Assembly (NCBI RefSeq): GCF_018446385.1
Contig: NC_056000.1
Span: 48,950,722 to 49,014,721, forward strand
DNA length: 64,000 nt
Source of the DNA: Zingiber officinale
Lineage: Eukaryota > Streptophyta > Magnoliopsida > Zingiberales > Zingiberaceae
Direction: 5' to 3'
The stretch's first letter is position 1, and every line of letters begins with the position of its first letter. The notes beneath the pieces are model-generated. The model saw only the letters and a program-made list of their open reading frames with translations, had not been told where the DNA came from and searched no databases. Made by a program: the position numbers and the translations under genes. Shown here one piece after another: positions 34,646 to 47,435 of this stretch.

Positions 34646-35771
34646 TATAATTTTTTTAAATTTAATATATTTAAATTAGAATCTATATATTTTTTATGTA
34701 CTATTTTTTTCCCATATGATCAATTGTTATACTAATGGTGCATTTATTTTTATAAATTTAGAAATATTTAATTATATTTAAATTAAAATATACAAATTAT
34801 ATTTTATTTTAAATATTTTATACTTAAACAATAAGAATAATTAAATAAATCGGCGTGGAAAGAAAAATTTACCGTAACAAGTTTTCAGGACCGAGGAGAA
34901 ATGAGTTTTGGACAATTTACCCTTGTGTTTGGACGGGAGCTCGGGTCGGAGATCGAAAAATGTGAGGTGCCAATTGAAATAGCTGCCCATTTCTGGGGGA
35001 AAAGGAAAAGATCTTGGGGTGCGAACTTGGATTGAGACCCCAATGTCAACCCGCTGCTTCCCTTTGGAAATTTGCTCCCAGACTGCGAGGGCTGAGGACG
35101 CACTTTTGTACTAAAAAAATTGGAGGTCATGGTATGCGCCAGGGACCATGCCCATATGTCTCCTCCATCGCCGGATCCACGTGTCGAAGTCTCGCCGCCA
35201 ACTCGCCGGGAGCGAATCCGCGATCCGCGATCCAACCGCCGACGTCGCGCGGCAGTTCGCATCGACCGCGAGGATTTTTGCCGCGAAATGGCAGTCCCGT
35301 GATTAAACTCTGTTGCAGGGGTGATTGGGTCCCTCTACGCCAACTAAACAATGTCGAGGGAGGCGGAGTGGAACGGGACGGGCACTAACTGCCAATTGCT
35401 TCCCAAAGTCTAATCTTTGGAGGAAAGGCGAGGATGATCGACGTCGGGAGAGCAGGCGAGTGGGAATTCCCCTTTTTGGTTGGCAGTGATTGATAAGAGA
35501 ATCGAGGTCAAAGGGGCGACGAGAAAAGGGTGGTGGCCGTGAGAGGAGGCGGTATCGGCATCTGATTCCATTACCGAGATTCATATCTGCGTTTTCAAGC
35601 TCTAGGAATCCATTTTTTGTCGACCGTGGTGCTTGGAAAGGAAGCGCCTTTCCTCTGATTTCCCATTGTGGAAGGAAAAATTAAATCACTGGCGGTTCGG
35701 TGAAGCATCAAAAGCTGGAATCTTGCTAAGCATCCGCTCTTGTTAACTCCCCTTCCCTTTGAAGGAGGAGG

Positions 35772-36159
35772 ATGCCGAAGGCAGGTGATTCTTGAAGAGT
35801 TTCCTATTTTTCATGTTTGGAGTTTTGCTGCAACTTTCTCGACTTAAATGAGGCCTTTACTGAATCGTTTGTAATTGGGCATTTAGTTGTGGTCATTGGT
35901 AGCTGGTTTGTCAAGGCTATGGTTTTATTCACGTAAAATAAAATGAAAATACTTTGTTTTTCCTCCTCCGGGTTCATGTGTTTTGATATAAGGAAGAACG
36001 TGACCTTTTGAGAATAGTCTTTGTATTATTGAGCCGGTTGAGCTGGCTCTTGATTCATAACTTCTTTGTTTGAAGTTCACTGACTCTTTGCTCTATTCTT
36101 CTGCAGGAAAGAATATTTATCCTTGTGTCTATGGGTCATTCCACTCTGATCAACCATAG
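35772..36159 (+). promoter_or_regulatory. spliced upstream ORF in the DUF3755 gene leader
   Basis: ATG at 35772 opens MPKA, then a donor GTGATT at 35785. The acceptor CTGCAG at 36101-36106 continues the frame (GKNIYPCVYGSFHSDQP) to TAG at 36157-36159, a 21-residue uORF across a leader intron. Further upstream ATGs at 36131 and 36223 also stop before the main ATG at 36326. The leader would therefore carry at least three uORFs and should depress translation. Inference from splice signals only. Confidence 0.5.
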
Positions 36160-36325
36160 TTGAGCTCCTCCAGTTGGAATTTTGTTCTACTTTAAGCTTG
36201 ATTTCTCAGACTCCAAAAAACAATGAAGAGTAACTAGAGATGTATTCAAGTTGTGTAACGTGGAGTATGTTATGATAAGATCATAAAGTGTGAAAGGTTG
36301 ATGCTTTGGAGTTCTGCTGGTAGAG

Positions 36326-39300
36326 ATGGCAGCTGATTCTAATATGGGTTCCTACCAAGCAAACCTGCCTTCATCTTTCCATCATCCTCTCATGGTTTCT
36401 TTCCAGTCAGGTGCAATAAATAGCTTGAGTGGCATGGTTCCTGATGACATCTGCAGTTTGGGTGGAAAGAACAACATCGTTGGCCAGTTCGATTCTCTTG
36501 GTTCTGGCCTGATCAATCATATGGATGCAATGACTTCCATTCAGTACTCTGCAGGATCTGTTCTTCATGAACCAGTGCCAGGGTTTGAACATGTGTCAGG
36601 CTCGCCTGCAAATTGGTCACAAGAAGAAATTGAAATTTTGCACGTAGGTCTTATCAAGTATGTACTAATATAAGTATTGTGTTGCTTCCTCAATGAAAGA
36701 TTTTCTTCAACATTTTCAGTCTTTATTGTGGGAGAGTGCATGCTGAAACGTCATATGCCATCTCTCAAAATTTGCTCAGTTGTTGTTTATCATGAGCAAA
36801 TTTATCTTGTTCATTATCGCTATCACGGTGATATTGATTGCTTTTGTTGTTCATTTATATGTTTCAATATTAATTTATGTTTGTGAAAGACAGATATTCT
36901 TATCTTATGGGAATACGAAAGTACATAAAAATATCTGCTATGTTGCGTAAGAAGACTATAAGAGATGTCGCATTGATGTGCCAATCGATCACAGTAAGCT
37001 CCTTGTTTACTATGATGAACTTTTATGTAAAATTCTGGTTTGGCGTTTATGTTTCTACTTGTGCTCATAACTTTAGCTACCTTGAATTCCTAAAAATGAC
37101 CCTTTTCCTTTGCACTTCTCCCCAGTGATCTGATATAATGTTTCTTCAGTTTCCTGATTTTCATTTTACAACCACATGGTATTATTTTTTTCTCTCTTCA
37201 TTTCATATGCTCGTAACCAATTAATATCTTGGATAACATACAAGCAAATATTGTATTTTTTTTACAACTTGCATCTGGCTTAAGGCTCCTGTACTAGTTG
37301 CTGCCGCTATTGGTTTTAATATTTATTTTAAAATCAAAACTTAGTTTTGATGTTTGTGCCTAATTTTCAATCAAGATTCAAATTGCCCTTTCTTGCATGT
37401 TGAATTTAGCTTGTGGAGTAATATACTCTAATATATCTCTGGTTTCCATACTATGATGCGCAAATGTGATCCAGCTGCCCAGCAACATGCTTTGCTTGCT
37501 TAACCTTTTATCGTGCCACATGTGACATATATTTTAAGTAGCATGAAATGTAGCTCCACTTGTTCAATGAGAGGTTATATCTAATGTCAAAATTTTCTTT
37601 ATTTTTCACTTGTATTTCCACTGGACTTGACAACTCAGTCAATTGCATGTATCCATTCTTTTTTTTAATGATTGAAAGAGTTTTACCTGTTTAATCATTT
37701 TTTCATTGACTTGTCATGATCATACGAGTAAAGTTGATTAGTCTTCAATATGTGTTTTTTTTTGGAAAAAAGATCAATGCTTGGCTTCCACATAGTTAGA
37801 ATACTACTACTTGTTGTTGTTATGAATCTTTCACACAATTTTTAGATTTACTAGTTTGTCCTTTTCTCTACTAAATATTGACATAAAGCAACTTATGGAT
37901 TATTCATTATAGTGGTTGTCCATTGAGTTAAAGTTTGCGTTGTCTGTCTATCTCTGATATAGGTTAGTTCAATCATCCTTTTCAGTGACAAAATTTATTT
38001 ATGAGCAACAATAAAGGTTGTAATCTGAACTACTAATATTGTGTCCTAGTGCTTAAGTTCATTTGTCTTCCACATATATGGCGAAATACAGATAATAGTG
38101 AACACAAGAAACTTATGATTTGGTTCTTTTCTTTATGTTCATTAAAAAATTTCATTTTTGGTGCATATATGCATCTAACGATTGCGCTACCTTGTGGCCA
38201 TTGGAGTTTTTTTTATCACTAGATTCTAGTGACTTATAAAAAAGATGAACTAATATGTGTAGTTCTTTATTTGTTAAAACTCATGCAGGAATATGGTTTT
38301 GGTAAGGGATAGGGTATAGAGACGTAATTGGATACATGCCTTCATTCTTTTGATAAATTTGTATTGGGTAATTTCAAATTCTTGTTAAAAAGATTGGTGA
38401 TGCACCTTTTATTGACTTGCTTGTTTTTTGACATTGTGGACACCATACTTGTCCATACCCCATCAAATATCCTGGATGCATAAGCTACTATTTTATCAGA
38501 CATGGAGTTGCATTGTGAGTATCCTTCACAAACATTTGTTGTTAAATTCTAATAGGAATTGCTTGCCACTTCTCCTAATAACCTTAAGTTGATAGAATGA
38601 CCCAGATTTTTTCTTCTTTTAATTCAAGTCTTGCACCTTTATCTAATGAGATTGTTTGTCCTTCCATCTGATGGTGAGTCAAACAAAGGGACACAACTGT
38701 GCTCATTTGGGTAGTAAATCAGTAGACGCTTATTAGAGAATGGTCAAAGCCAGGGTCCCAATTACTCGTCTTCTTTAATACAGGGATAAAATGAAAGTTG
38801 AATGCACTTCCCACTATCTTGAGTTTATAGATGAATCCATAATCATGGCAGTATCAACTTAGATTCCATATGATCAAAAACAAGTTATTGTTATTGCTTA
38901 AAAATAACTAGGCAGCTTTTGGCTTTCTTTTACATCTCCATCAACGCATTGGTCTCTCTTGCAGCACAAGGAAACTGGAAAGAGGCAAAAGATGAAAGAA
39001 TATTATGCAGCAGGAAAGACAAAAGATATGCTGGTAACTCTTCAATATTCTATTTTCATCTGATAATTATTTTCCAACGATTTTTTTTTTCTTTTCCTTT
39101 TCTGTTTGCATAAGGATCTTATGTTAAGTATTCAAGTTCTAAACCTTTTTTATTTTTAAATTACCTACAAAATTTCTCATCATCTTTTAATAAAAAGAAA
39201 GGCTTCAACCTAGGGATAGCAATGGATACTTGATTATCTGATATTTCCAGGTGTCAGATTTGTTGAAGTCGGGTTAGAGTACTCGATTATGCTTAATAAT

Positions 39301-42300
39301 TGGGTTCAGATTGCATTTAGGGTTATTTACAATTGCAGGTAGTCATGCATACCTATATATTTTACCCATTCAAGTTAGGTCCCTATGGATACTCACAGTT
39401 TTGAGTACTTATTCATCACCAAAGCAAGCATATAAATGGGTTTGGTAGTGGTATAAATTATTCAAAAAATGCGGAAGTATCTGATCAACTGCCATACTAT
39501 CCTCACTTTGTTTATATGACAAAGATATGCAATGTGGTTATTCCTTTAGGTAAAATATCTTTATCATAAAAGGGAACAAACATTATGAGAGAATTATGGC
39601 AACTTAAGCCTTCCACTTTATCTCCTGATTTCGAAAGACAGTGTTTCATGATTAAGCTGATAAGCATGTTTGGTTGCCTAAAGTGAGTTACAGCTTGTTT
39701 GTTCCTTCAACAATATATGATTTTGTTCAGTTTTCTTTTTAACACTTTAGGATAAGATGGGCAGCCCTTCTTCAACAGCCAACATTTCCATGGCTCCTAC
39801 ATTGCTAACAGGGAATCATATGAAGATCCAGGATAGTATACCATCTGAAGGTTGGTTTTGGGGCACTGAGTCATATCCTGAAATTTTTGCACAACATACT
39901 AAGAGATGCAGTTTTTGACTCTTTCTTATTCAGTTTGAATTACTGTGGATATGCTTGTCATGATAGTTTCCACCTTCTACTAGATGCACTTGTTTTATTT
40001 TTATTTTTTTTATTTTTTAAGTTTGACACTATAGAATGCTTGTTTGTGTGCCTATGATGCCGTCATTATTTCAGATTATTTTTTTGAATCTATCGTAATG
40101 TTCAATCATTCTAAGTTATGCATACTACCCAATCTGCTACATCTAGATTGTGAGAATACATATTCTAGTCCCTATATAGCAAGCATAGCTAGGCCAAATA
40201 AGGTTGGAAGAGGCTAGAACTTAGTACACTGTCAGATGATACACACAAACACCTTAGATATCACAAGGAACAAATGAGACACATTAGCTTCACAACTATT
40301 AACAAAGAAAGGGGACGGGCACATGGGTGTGACTTGTGAGTTTACTGAACTTTATCGGATGCAAGTCAAAGAACAAACTGTGCTCGCTGAAATAATAACT
40401 CAGAAATATTCATTACTAAGGTTCCATATTTAACAAAGAAAAAAAAAAAGGGAAAACTTGGTGGCGCAATAGCATAAGCAATTAACAACAAAGGTTTCTT
40501 AATTTTCTTGAATACTGGGTGGATTTAAATTATCCTGTTATGCCATCTTTAAATATTCGATGCCTCATTCCATGCTTTCCAGCAGTTATGCACTGGTGCT
40601 ATGCTTGGTTCACAGAATGGAATTGATGGGCGACTAAATTGATAAGGAATGTAGTGTGAATATATATTTCCTAGTTTGGTTCATGGAGTATTATTGAATC
40701 ATTTTCATTTCTATGTTTGGTTGATAGCAATTTTATAAGTAATAGACGAGTAATAAGTCTCCACATTGATAAAATATTCCTAAACACACAATAGTTCGCC
40801 TGATGCATCCACGCTCTTGGCCAACCTGTTCAACTGTTCTATCCAATTCGACTTAGTTTGCTATGCTCACCTTACCTGCGTGATCTGTCTAGCCTGCCCA
40901 TCCCACTTCTGTTTTGCACATTCAAAATATGGATTTCTTGGAAAATTGAATAGAGTAGAAATATAAATTATTTGAAGAATTGAATAAGTAGGAATGGGCA
41001 TTCCTTAATGAGAGTAAAGAATAGTTAAAGAAAGATAATAAGAGAATAACAAGTTTATGGGAGTTTTTATATCTGAGTTCATTTTTAACCCTTTCTAACT
41101 AGAGTTTCTATTTATTCCATGAGAATTTATTGGGAATGGATTAACTATTCCTTCCTTTGAACCAAATGTGCATATCTGTACCTTTTTTATTAGCTTTCCT
41201 TGATTCCTTTGTAACTAGTGTTATATGTTGTTTCTCTTGTATTAGTTTGTCAATGCCTTTCGACTTCCATTCGTATTGTAATTATTTGTTTATTCCTTGT
41301 CTTACAGCTCCCTCTTTAGAGCATATTTTGGATGAAAATAATAAACTTATGGATGCAATTGCAAAAAATATTGACAGAGGCATGGTATGTTTTCTTATCC
41401 TTTTGTTGCTTTTCTATGATTCTATTCTGAGTCACATTTTGTTTCCTTGACAAGATTTTAAATGTTTAAACTAATATGACAAGAAGCAAAAAAATGAGCT
41501 CCTTTCTTTTTTGTTATGAGAATTTAAAATTCCCTGCAGGTTTATCTTTGAGTATGTTTAACTTGAGATTCATTATTTTTCTATAAGTAACACAATTATT
41601 AGTTGGTGGAATAATTAGTCCATTCCTGTGTAACTGAGAGTAAAGGGTAGCTCCGTGGCTTGTTTACCTGAATGATGGATTTAAAGGAGTAATTTTTCAT
41701 ATGAATTATTTTCTTTACATACCCCCTCTCCTCTTCCATCCTCCTCATCCACCCATGGAAACAAGTGATTAAGGACATTTTCTTGTGCAGGATTAGCATA
41801 AAATATACTCATAGACCCATTGTAGCTTAAGTAATCATTTAATTAAGATAGTGAAATGATAGTGTTATAAAAAAGTGTAGATGGTGTTTGAGATTTTATG
41901 GTTAGATCCCTTGGTAACTTGCTAAGTGGTTGTATAATCTACAAGTTTGTCAAAGGATAAACAGAAGGTTCAAAAGTTTGTGATATATGCATGTTATATT
42001 CTAGAAGCTAGGTTTCTAATTGTCTAGATAACTAAGTAATCATGGAGGCGTAGACTGCAAAAGTTCAGTTCTTTGTAATTCTTATTTGTTTATTATCTAT
42101 TTTTTATTCTTTTTAAATTGGTAATGTGCAAACTCTTGATGGTTTCTAGTCCATTTTTAGTAAATCTTAAGAGATTCTAGGTTACTGACGTAAGTCACGT
42201 CGCTAATTTTTTGTACACTCCTGAGATTGCAGCTAGAAGAGAACATTAATCTTTTTCATTATGTGAAAAATAACATCTCGATCATTGAGAATAGGTAAGG

Positions 42301-43500
42301 TGCTTCTCTCTTTCTCCCTCTTCTGGCTTACTTCAATCACATGAGATAGTATGCAAGCAAAATAATAATTTGTAATGTGTTGCAATTCTGTCTGCAGAAT
42401 ATGTGTAATGTCGACAACAATTAATAAATTTCCTGGATCCATGAGACAAATGCCTATCCTGAGGGTATCTATAAACGATGAGCTTCTAGCCAGTCTTATC
42501 AATCACACTAACAATGTAAGATCCTATGCTGCTCTTTTATTTTGGGTTAATGCTAAATCTAGCATGGGCTTTTATGGTTTTAACAAGTCCAGCATGAATT
42601 CTCATTTTCAACAAATCCTGTGTACTTTTATTTGTGTAACAAATCTAGCCAATGCAAATTTCAATAACAAGTTTTTAGTTAATTATTTAAGTTACACCCG
42701 TGTTAGACCATCTAATGACAAATGTGTCGTAAACTAACAATTCATATTTACTAACATTATTAAAATAAATAAACTTCTATTATTCTTTAAATTTTTTGAG
42801 AAAACAATATTTGCAATTATAATATCAACGTATGACATGATATGATGATTCATCAAAACAATGTCATACAATGTTTAAGTCAAAAGGAGATTAGATTTGT
42901 TACAAATATAGAAAGTATGTGCATAAATTTGTTAAAAAAAGAACCTCATGTGAGATCCTCCAAAACCACAATCCTTTAAAATACACTGCAAGAAATGTGC
43001 TTACCTCGCCTTTTATAAGTCAATGACTATTGGATGAGCGCAAGTTTCATGTACAAATTAGTTAGAACTTGAGCTTTGAGTATGATACTTGATCCAACTT
43101 TATTTGATAATTCTGCTTCTAGTAGTGTTTGGATGCTCGTTGGATTTTCATCAATTTTATAAAACTAATCCAGAGCCCACGAGTAAAGTTCAATAAACTT
43201 TTCAGATATAGGGAAAAGAAAAACGAAATCTGAGTTCTCATTCTATTCAGTTACCATAATTATCAATTGACATCACTTGTTTCGAGTGTTTTCCAAGCAC
43301 TCCATTCTGACATTCGACTCTGGACTCATTTCATTTTGTTAATGCAAATATCATGGTTTACTGATCTACGATTGACGCTATACAGTATCATACTAACATT
43401 TTAATTTCAGAACATTACAGGTGCTCTGCCAATGAACAACTACCAGTTGGACACAATTTGCATCACACCTAACATAAGAGGATTCAGGGAGCACACATAA
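36326..43500 (+). CDS. Myb/SANT-like and DUF3755 domain protein
   Basis: Eight exons join in phase: 36326-36657, 36894-36993, 38965-39033, 39751-39850, 41308-41384, 42233-42294, 42398-42515 and 43411-43500, giving 315 aa. Residues ~97-144 form a degenerate Myb-like helix set (WSQEEIEILHVGLIK...IRKYIKISAMLRKKTIRDVALMCQSIT), followed by basic KRQKMKEYYAAGKTKD. Residues ~201-260 match DUF3755 (LEHILDENNKLMDAIAKNIDRGMLEENINLFHYVKNNISIIENR). After it comes GSMRQMPILRVSINDELLASL, also typical. Plant proteins of this architecture are nuclear and poorly characterised; a role in transcription is suspected from the Myb-like fold only. The N-terminus is Ser/Gly-rich. The last ~30 residues (NITGALPMNNYQLDTICITP...) look lineage-specific. 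Long AT-rich introns hold no recognised element. Confidence 0.87.
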
Positions 43501-44684
43501 GCTCTCAGAAAACGCTACCAATTCTATCAGCTTCCTCCATTCATCGTCTGTCTAACGAGGAGGCCCTCATCAAGTAGTCAGCAATGACACCGAACCATGG
43601 AATGCGGAGTTTGGCAATGAAGTCTCTTTGAAGCTAAATTGCAACCTGACTAACTCCTTTTTTTGGGTCTAAATTTTGTATGTTTTTGCTGGATAGTTGG
43701 AGGTTCTTTCGAGTGTGAAAAATATAATGGTGTTTAATCCTTGAAGCATGGATAAGTGAATATAGTGGCCAGATGTTTCTTGATGATCACCGATGCTTCA
43801 TGGGCTTGTGCTTGTTTGTTTGTTCAACAGAAAAGTTACTTAGAACAGAATTCATGCACCTTAAAGCTCATCTTATGTTTATAACTACTCACCACTTCAA
43901 GTTTTTAGAGGTCCATTTTTCTAGTTTATTTTAGATTTATTGTTGCAATCTAATGTAGATTTAAAGCTGCACTTACAAGATTTATCATTTGGTGAGTCAT
44001 GCCGAGTCGGGCCTAGCTTATCCCGCAGGTCGAGTTGAATGGTTGTCATTCGATCCATGAGTCATGCTTAGCACAACATAGGATCAGACATGATTAAGGG
44101 TACAAACTAATTTAATCGGATCGAATAGTTTAAAAATATTGATATTTGAATTGCATGTGTGATATTTAAATTCGATTTGAAGTTTCAAAAAAATATGTGT
44201 GATATTTAGATTCGATTTAAAATTTGAAAATACAAATAATTTGGACTCCATCTTCTGTTCTGTTGATAGAGTTTAGTTTGAGTTGTTTGAAATGGCTCAA
44301 AAAATTTGAATTTAGTTTAGAGCTATTGGAATTTTAGTTTAAGCATATTCGAATTAAAGTTGTGTACAACATGATAAAAATATTATTAGATTCGAATTCT
44401 ACTTATGAATAATAAAATAAAATAGTTGGCTGGTTAACAATCAAATGCTTAAATTTTACTTGAAAATTTGTTGAAGATGTTTGAGTTTGCCTCGCAAACT
44501 GACTTAATTAGTTTGCACCCTTAAGTATGACAGTATGACTCAGTCTATTTATTTAAACAATAAAAGCTATGACTTGTTTAAATGAATCAATTTTTTTTTT
44601 TATAATTCATGTATCTAATTTTTGCAATCCTATTAATATGGAAGGCAATTAGTTTGGTCCCACCGAAGTTTTTTTATGGGCTAT
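43501..44684. other. DUF3755 gene 3' flank, AT-rich, no gene seen
   Basis: The first ~450 bp is the probable 3' UTR. The rest to the gypsy element is AT-rich, with repeated ATTYGAATTYGAATTTAG-like short motifs around 44100-44400, and no coding signal. Confidence 0.5.
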
Positions 44685-45588
44685 TGATCCGGCGATAAGA
44701 ACAGGGGACCCTCGTTGTAAGGGGTCAACGCCACGTGGAAGTTAAAGAGCCGGGCGGTCCATCGAAGAAGGTCGGACTAGCTAGGCTGACCGACCGGGCG
44801 GCCAGATTGGATGACCGGATAAATTGGGCTGACCGTCCGGGCGGCCATCCGGTGTTTAGCTAAGGGCAAAAAGGCACCCTTATGGAAGGGGTTCCGACGC
44901 TCATTGGGTAAGATCGTAGGGCCGAGCGTACAGCACGCTCAGCCGAAGACATTAAGCATACTGCTGACAGTCACCACAAAGCACTACCGATAGTTTCCCA
45001 AGTGCACTATCATACGTGACCAGTCGGACAGAAGACGGACATGGGCCGGCCAGATATCGGAGGTCGTCCGGCCGGACGCTCGACGGTCAGCTGGTCGACG
45101 TCCGCTAGTGCAAGAATCGAGTGGAAAAGGACAAGGGACATCTTTTTCTGACAGCAAGTAGGTCGCACGTGTAGGCCATGCTCCAAATCTTATGACAGGG
45201 AATTCCGTTGTCCCATCAAGGACATGCGGGGACTGTAGCAGTATGGGGTCAGGTAAGCTCACTGACGGGCCTTTACTGTGGTATGGGCAGAGGACACGTG
45301 TACACCTCGGTATGTGTGCACCTGCTTCTCCATAACCCTATATAAAGCCTCTCATCCTTCACCGGAGGTACGTTTTTTTTGGGCTATGCGTTCTGAGACT
45401 TTGGGAGCCACCCTTTTTATCGTTATTTACCTGACTTGAGCGTCGGAGGGTCGCCGCCGGGAACCCCTTCCCGGCCCGACTTTAGTGCAGGTTCGCCGGA
45501 GCATCGTGCCACCCGTCGAAGATCCACATCAGCAGTCGAAGAGTGCCCCGTGCCCAGCGTCCGTTGATTCGGCCTTCGGACAGGATCA
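44685..45588 (+). repeat. 5' LTR of the gypsy element
   Basis: 904 bp, TG...CA. A TATA box CTATATAAAG lies at 45338-45347, about 250 bp before the LTR end, followed by the CTTGAGCGTCGGAGGG region typical of the transcribed part of gypsy LTRs. Confidence 0.9.
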
Positions 45589-46679
45589 ATTTGGCGCCGT
45601 CTGTGGGAACGCTCCTGCATCCGAACGGAAACAATGGACGAGGCTGGACGACAACACACGATGACGCTCTCGAACGAGGAACTCGACGCTCTGATAGAGA
45701 TAAGGGCTGCCCAGCTTGTGGAGCAAAAACAGAAAGTAACAGCTGAGCGGCCGAAGAAGCAAGCAACGTCAGCGTCTGGTGGTCTAGCGGAAACACCATC
45801 GGCTACCGTTCTATTCCTTCGGGCCCTATTCCGGACGCCTCCTGATGCTGTGGCAGTGAATCGCAATCGGGGATCTTCGTCAGATGAAATACCAGTACGG
45901 GACAACAGAAAAGGCAAGGCCCTCCGAGCGGACGCTTCTCCCGAGCGGAAGCACCGACTGCCACAGTCCCATCTCCCTCAAAAGCAGATACTTCATCTCC
46001 CGAATTCGACTTATAGCAAGCCCCTCCTTCTGGAACCTCAAGAGCGGGAGTTTGATGTCAGGCGATGAATCGACCGCATACGAGGAAGTTGGGTGGACGA
46101 GCCGCCGAGCGGATGAAGATGGATTGACACTTGGATCCACCATGAAGCGCAAATTATCTCCAGCCTGTCTGGGGCAGGGCGAGAGGTGCACCAATAGAAT
46201 ATGTGTTGTATATTCTCCGTTTGGTTGTATATTTGAAATGCAGAAGGCAAAATGTTATAATGTGCGCAATTGGAATTATCGGTCGAGCGGCCTATCTTCA
46301 TGGTGTATAAGATCTGAGCCAAGCGCTCTTGGCTCGATGAAGAAGGCCTTGAGCCGTTCGGCTGGAGGTATAGTATCCGAGCCAGGCGCTCGATGGCGAA
46401 GGCTCGTGGAGCAATGGGAGCAGAAGGCTCAAGTAAAAGGATAAAGCAGCAGGCCGCCTCCACCTCTGGTAGGCCGAGCGGCCATGGAGGACCGACCGGG
46501 AAGTTTCGCCATCCTCCTGGCCTTGATAAATTTCGATGAGTACATTGTATCCACCTCACTCCATGGGTATTCGGGAGTTGAGAAATTGAGTCAGATCTTA
46601 TGTTGATCGGCAGGTTAGTCTTTCAGATATAGTTTCTTTCGGGCATAGGAATCATCGTAATTTTCCGAAAGAAGGCCCG

Positions 46680-47420
46680 TGCCATTCGGCCGGGCGTATA
46701 TCATCGAAGCCAAAGGCTCGAGGACGAAGGCCCCGAGCCGTTCGGCCAGAGGTTAATTATTCGAGCCAAGCGCTCGAGGACGAAGGCCCCGAGCCGATTC
46801 GGCCGGAGGTTAAGTAGCCGAGCCACAGGCTCGATGACGAAGGCCCCGAGCCGTTCGGCCGGAGGTATAGTATCCGAGCCTAGCGCTCGAGGACGAAGGC
46901 CCCGAGCCGTTCGGCCAGAGGTTAATTATTCGAGCCAAGAGCTCGATGACGAAGGCCCCGAGCCGTTAGGTCGGAGGTATAGTATCCGAGCCTAGCGCTC
47001 GAGGACGAAGGCCCCGAGCCGTTCGGCCGGAGGTTAATTATTCGAGCCAAGCGCTCGAGGACGAAGGCCCCGCGCCGTTCGGCCGGAGGTTAATTAGCCG
47101 AGCCATGGGCTTGAGGACGAAGGCCCCGCGCCGTTCGGCCGGAGGTAAAGTAGCCGAGCCACAGGCTTGATGACGAAGGCCCCGAGCCGTTCGGCCGGAG
47201 GTATAGTATCCGAGCCTAGCGCTCGAGGACGAAGGCCCCGAGCCGTTCGGCCGGAGGTTAATTATTCGAGCCAAGCGCTCGAGGACGAAGGCCCCGCGCC
47301 GTTCGGCCGGAGGTTAATTAGCCGAGCCATGGGCTTGAGGACGAAGGCCCCGCGCCGTTCGGCCGGAGGTAAAGTAGCCGAGCCACAGGCTCGATGGTGA
47401 AGACCCCCGAGCCGATCGGC
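46680..47420. repeat. minisatellite array 1 in gypsy element, about 57-bp unit
   Basis: About thirteen units contain GACGAAGGCCCCGAGCCGTT, CGGCCGGAGGT and CGAGCCAAGCGCTCGA. The half-sites CGAGCC..AGCGCTCG make each unit partly palindromic. Four-unit blocks of about 224 bp are repeated (46976-47170 and 47200-47394), a higher-order structure. A diverged precursor copy lies at about 46305-46430. Confidence 0.9.
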
Positions 47421-47435
47421 CGGGTTTGAATTAGC

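Larger units (their letters stand above)
30975..36325. other. 5.3-kb tract: PPR 3' flank, AT-rich spacer, DUF3755 promoter and leader
   Basis: Region 30975-33990 has scattered short ORFs (for example 31685-31909, 32781-32987, 33661-33981) without recognisable domains; it may be a long 3' UTR or noncoding transcription. Region 33990-34860 is extremely AT-rich with a TA run near 34500 and a 43-bp tandem duplication. From about 34900 to 35790 the sequence turns GC-rich, with ACGTGTC near 35180 (ABRE-like) and CpG-rich stretches; this is the likely promoter and first leader exon of the downstream gene. Confidence 0.5.

Noticed and set aside
45884-46559. Several overlapping ORFs (for example 45884-46444 plus and 46559-46038 minus) as host genes
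   Set aside because: They fall within the gypsy element between the LTRs and include minisatellite-like sequence.
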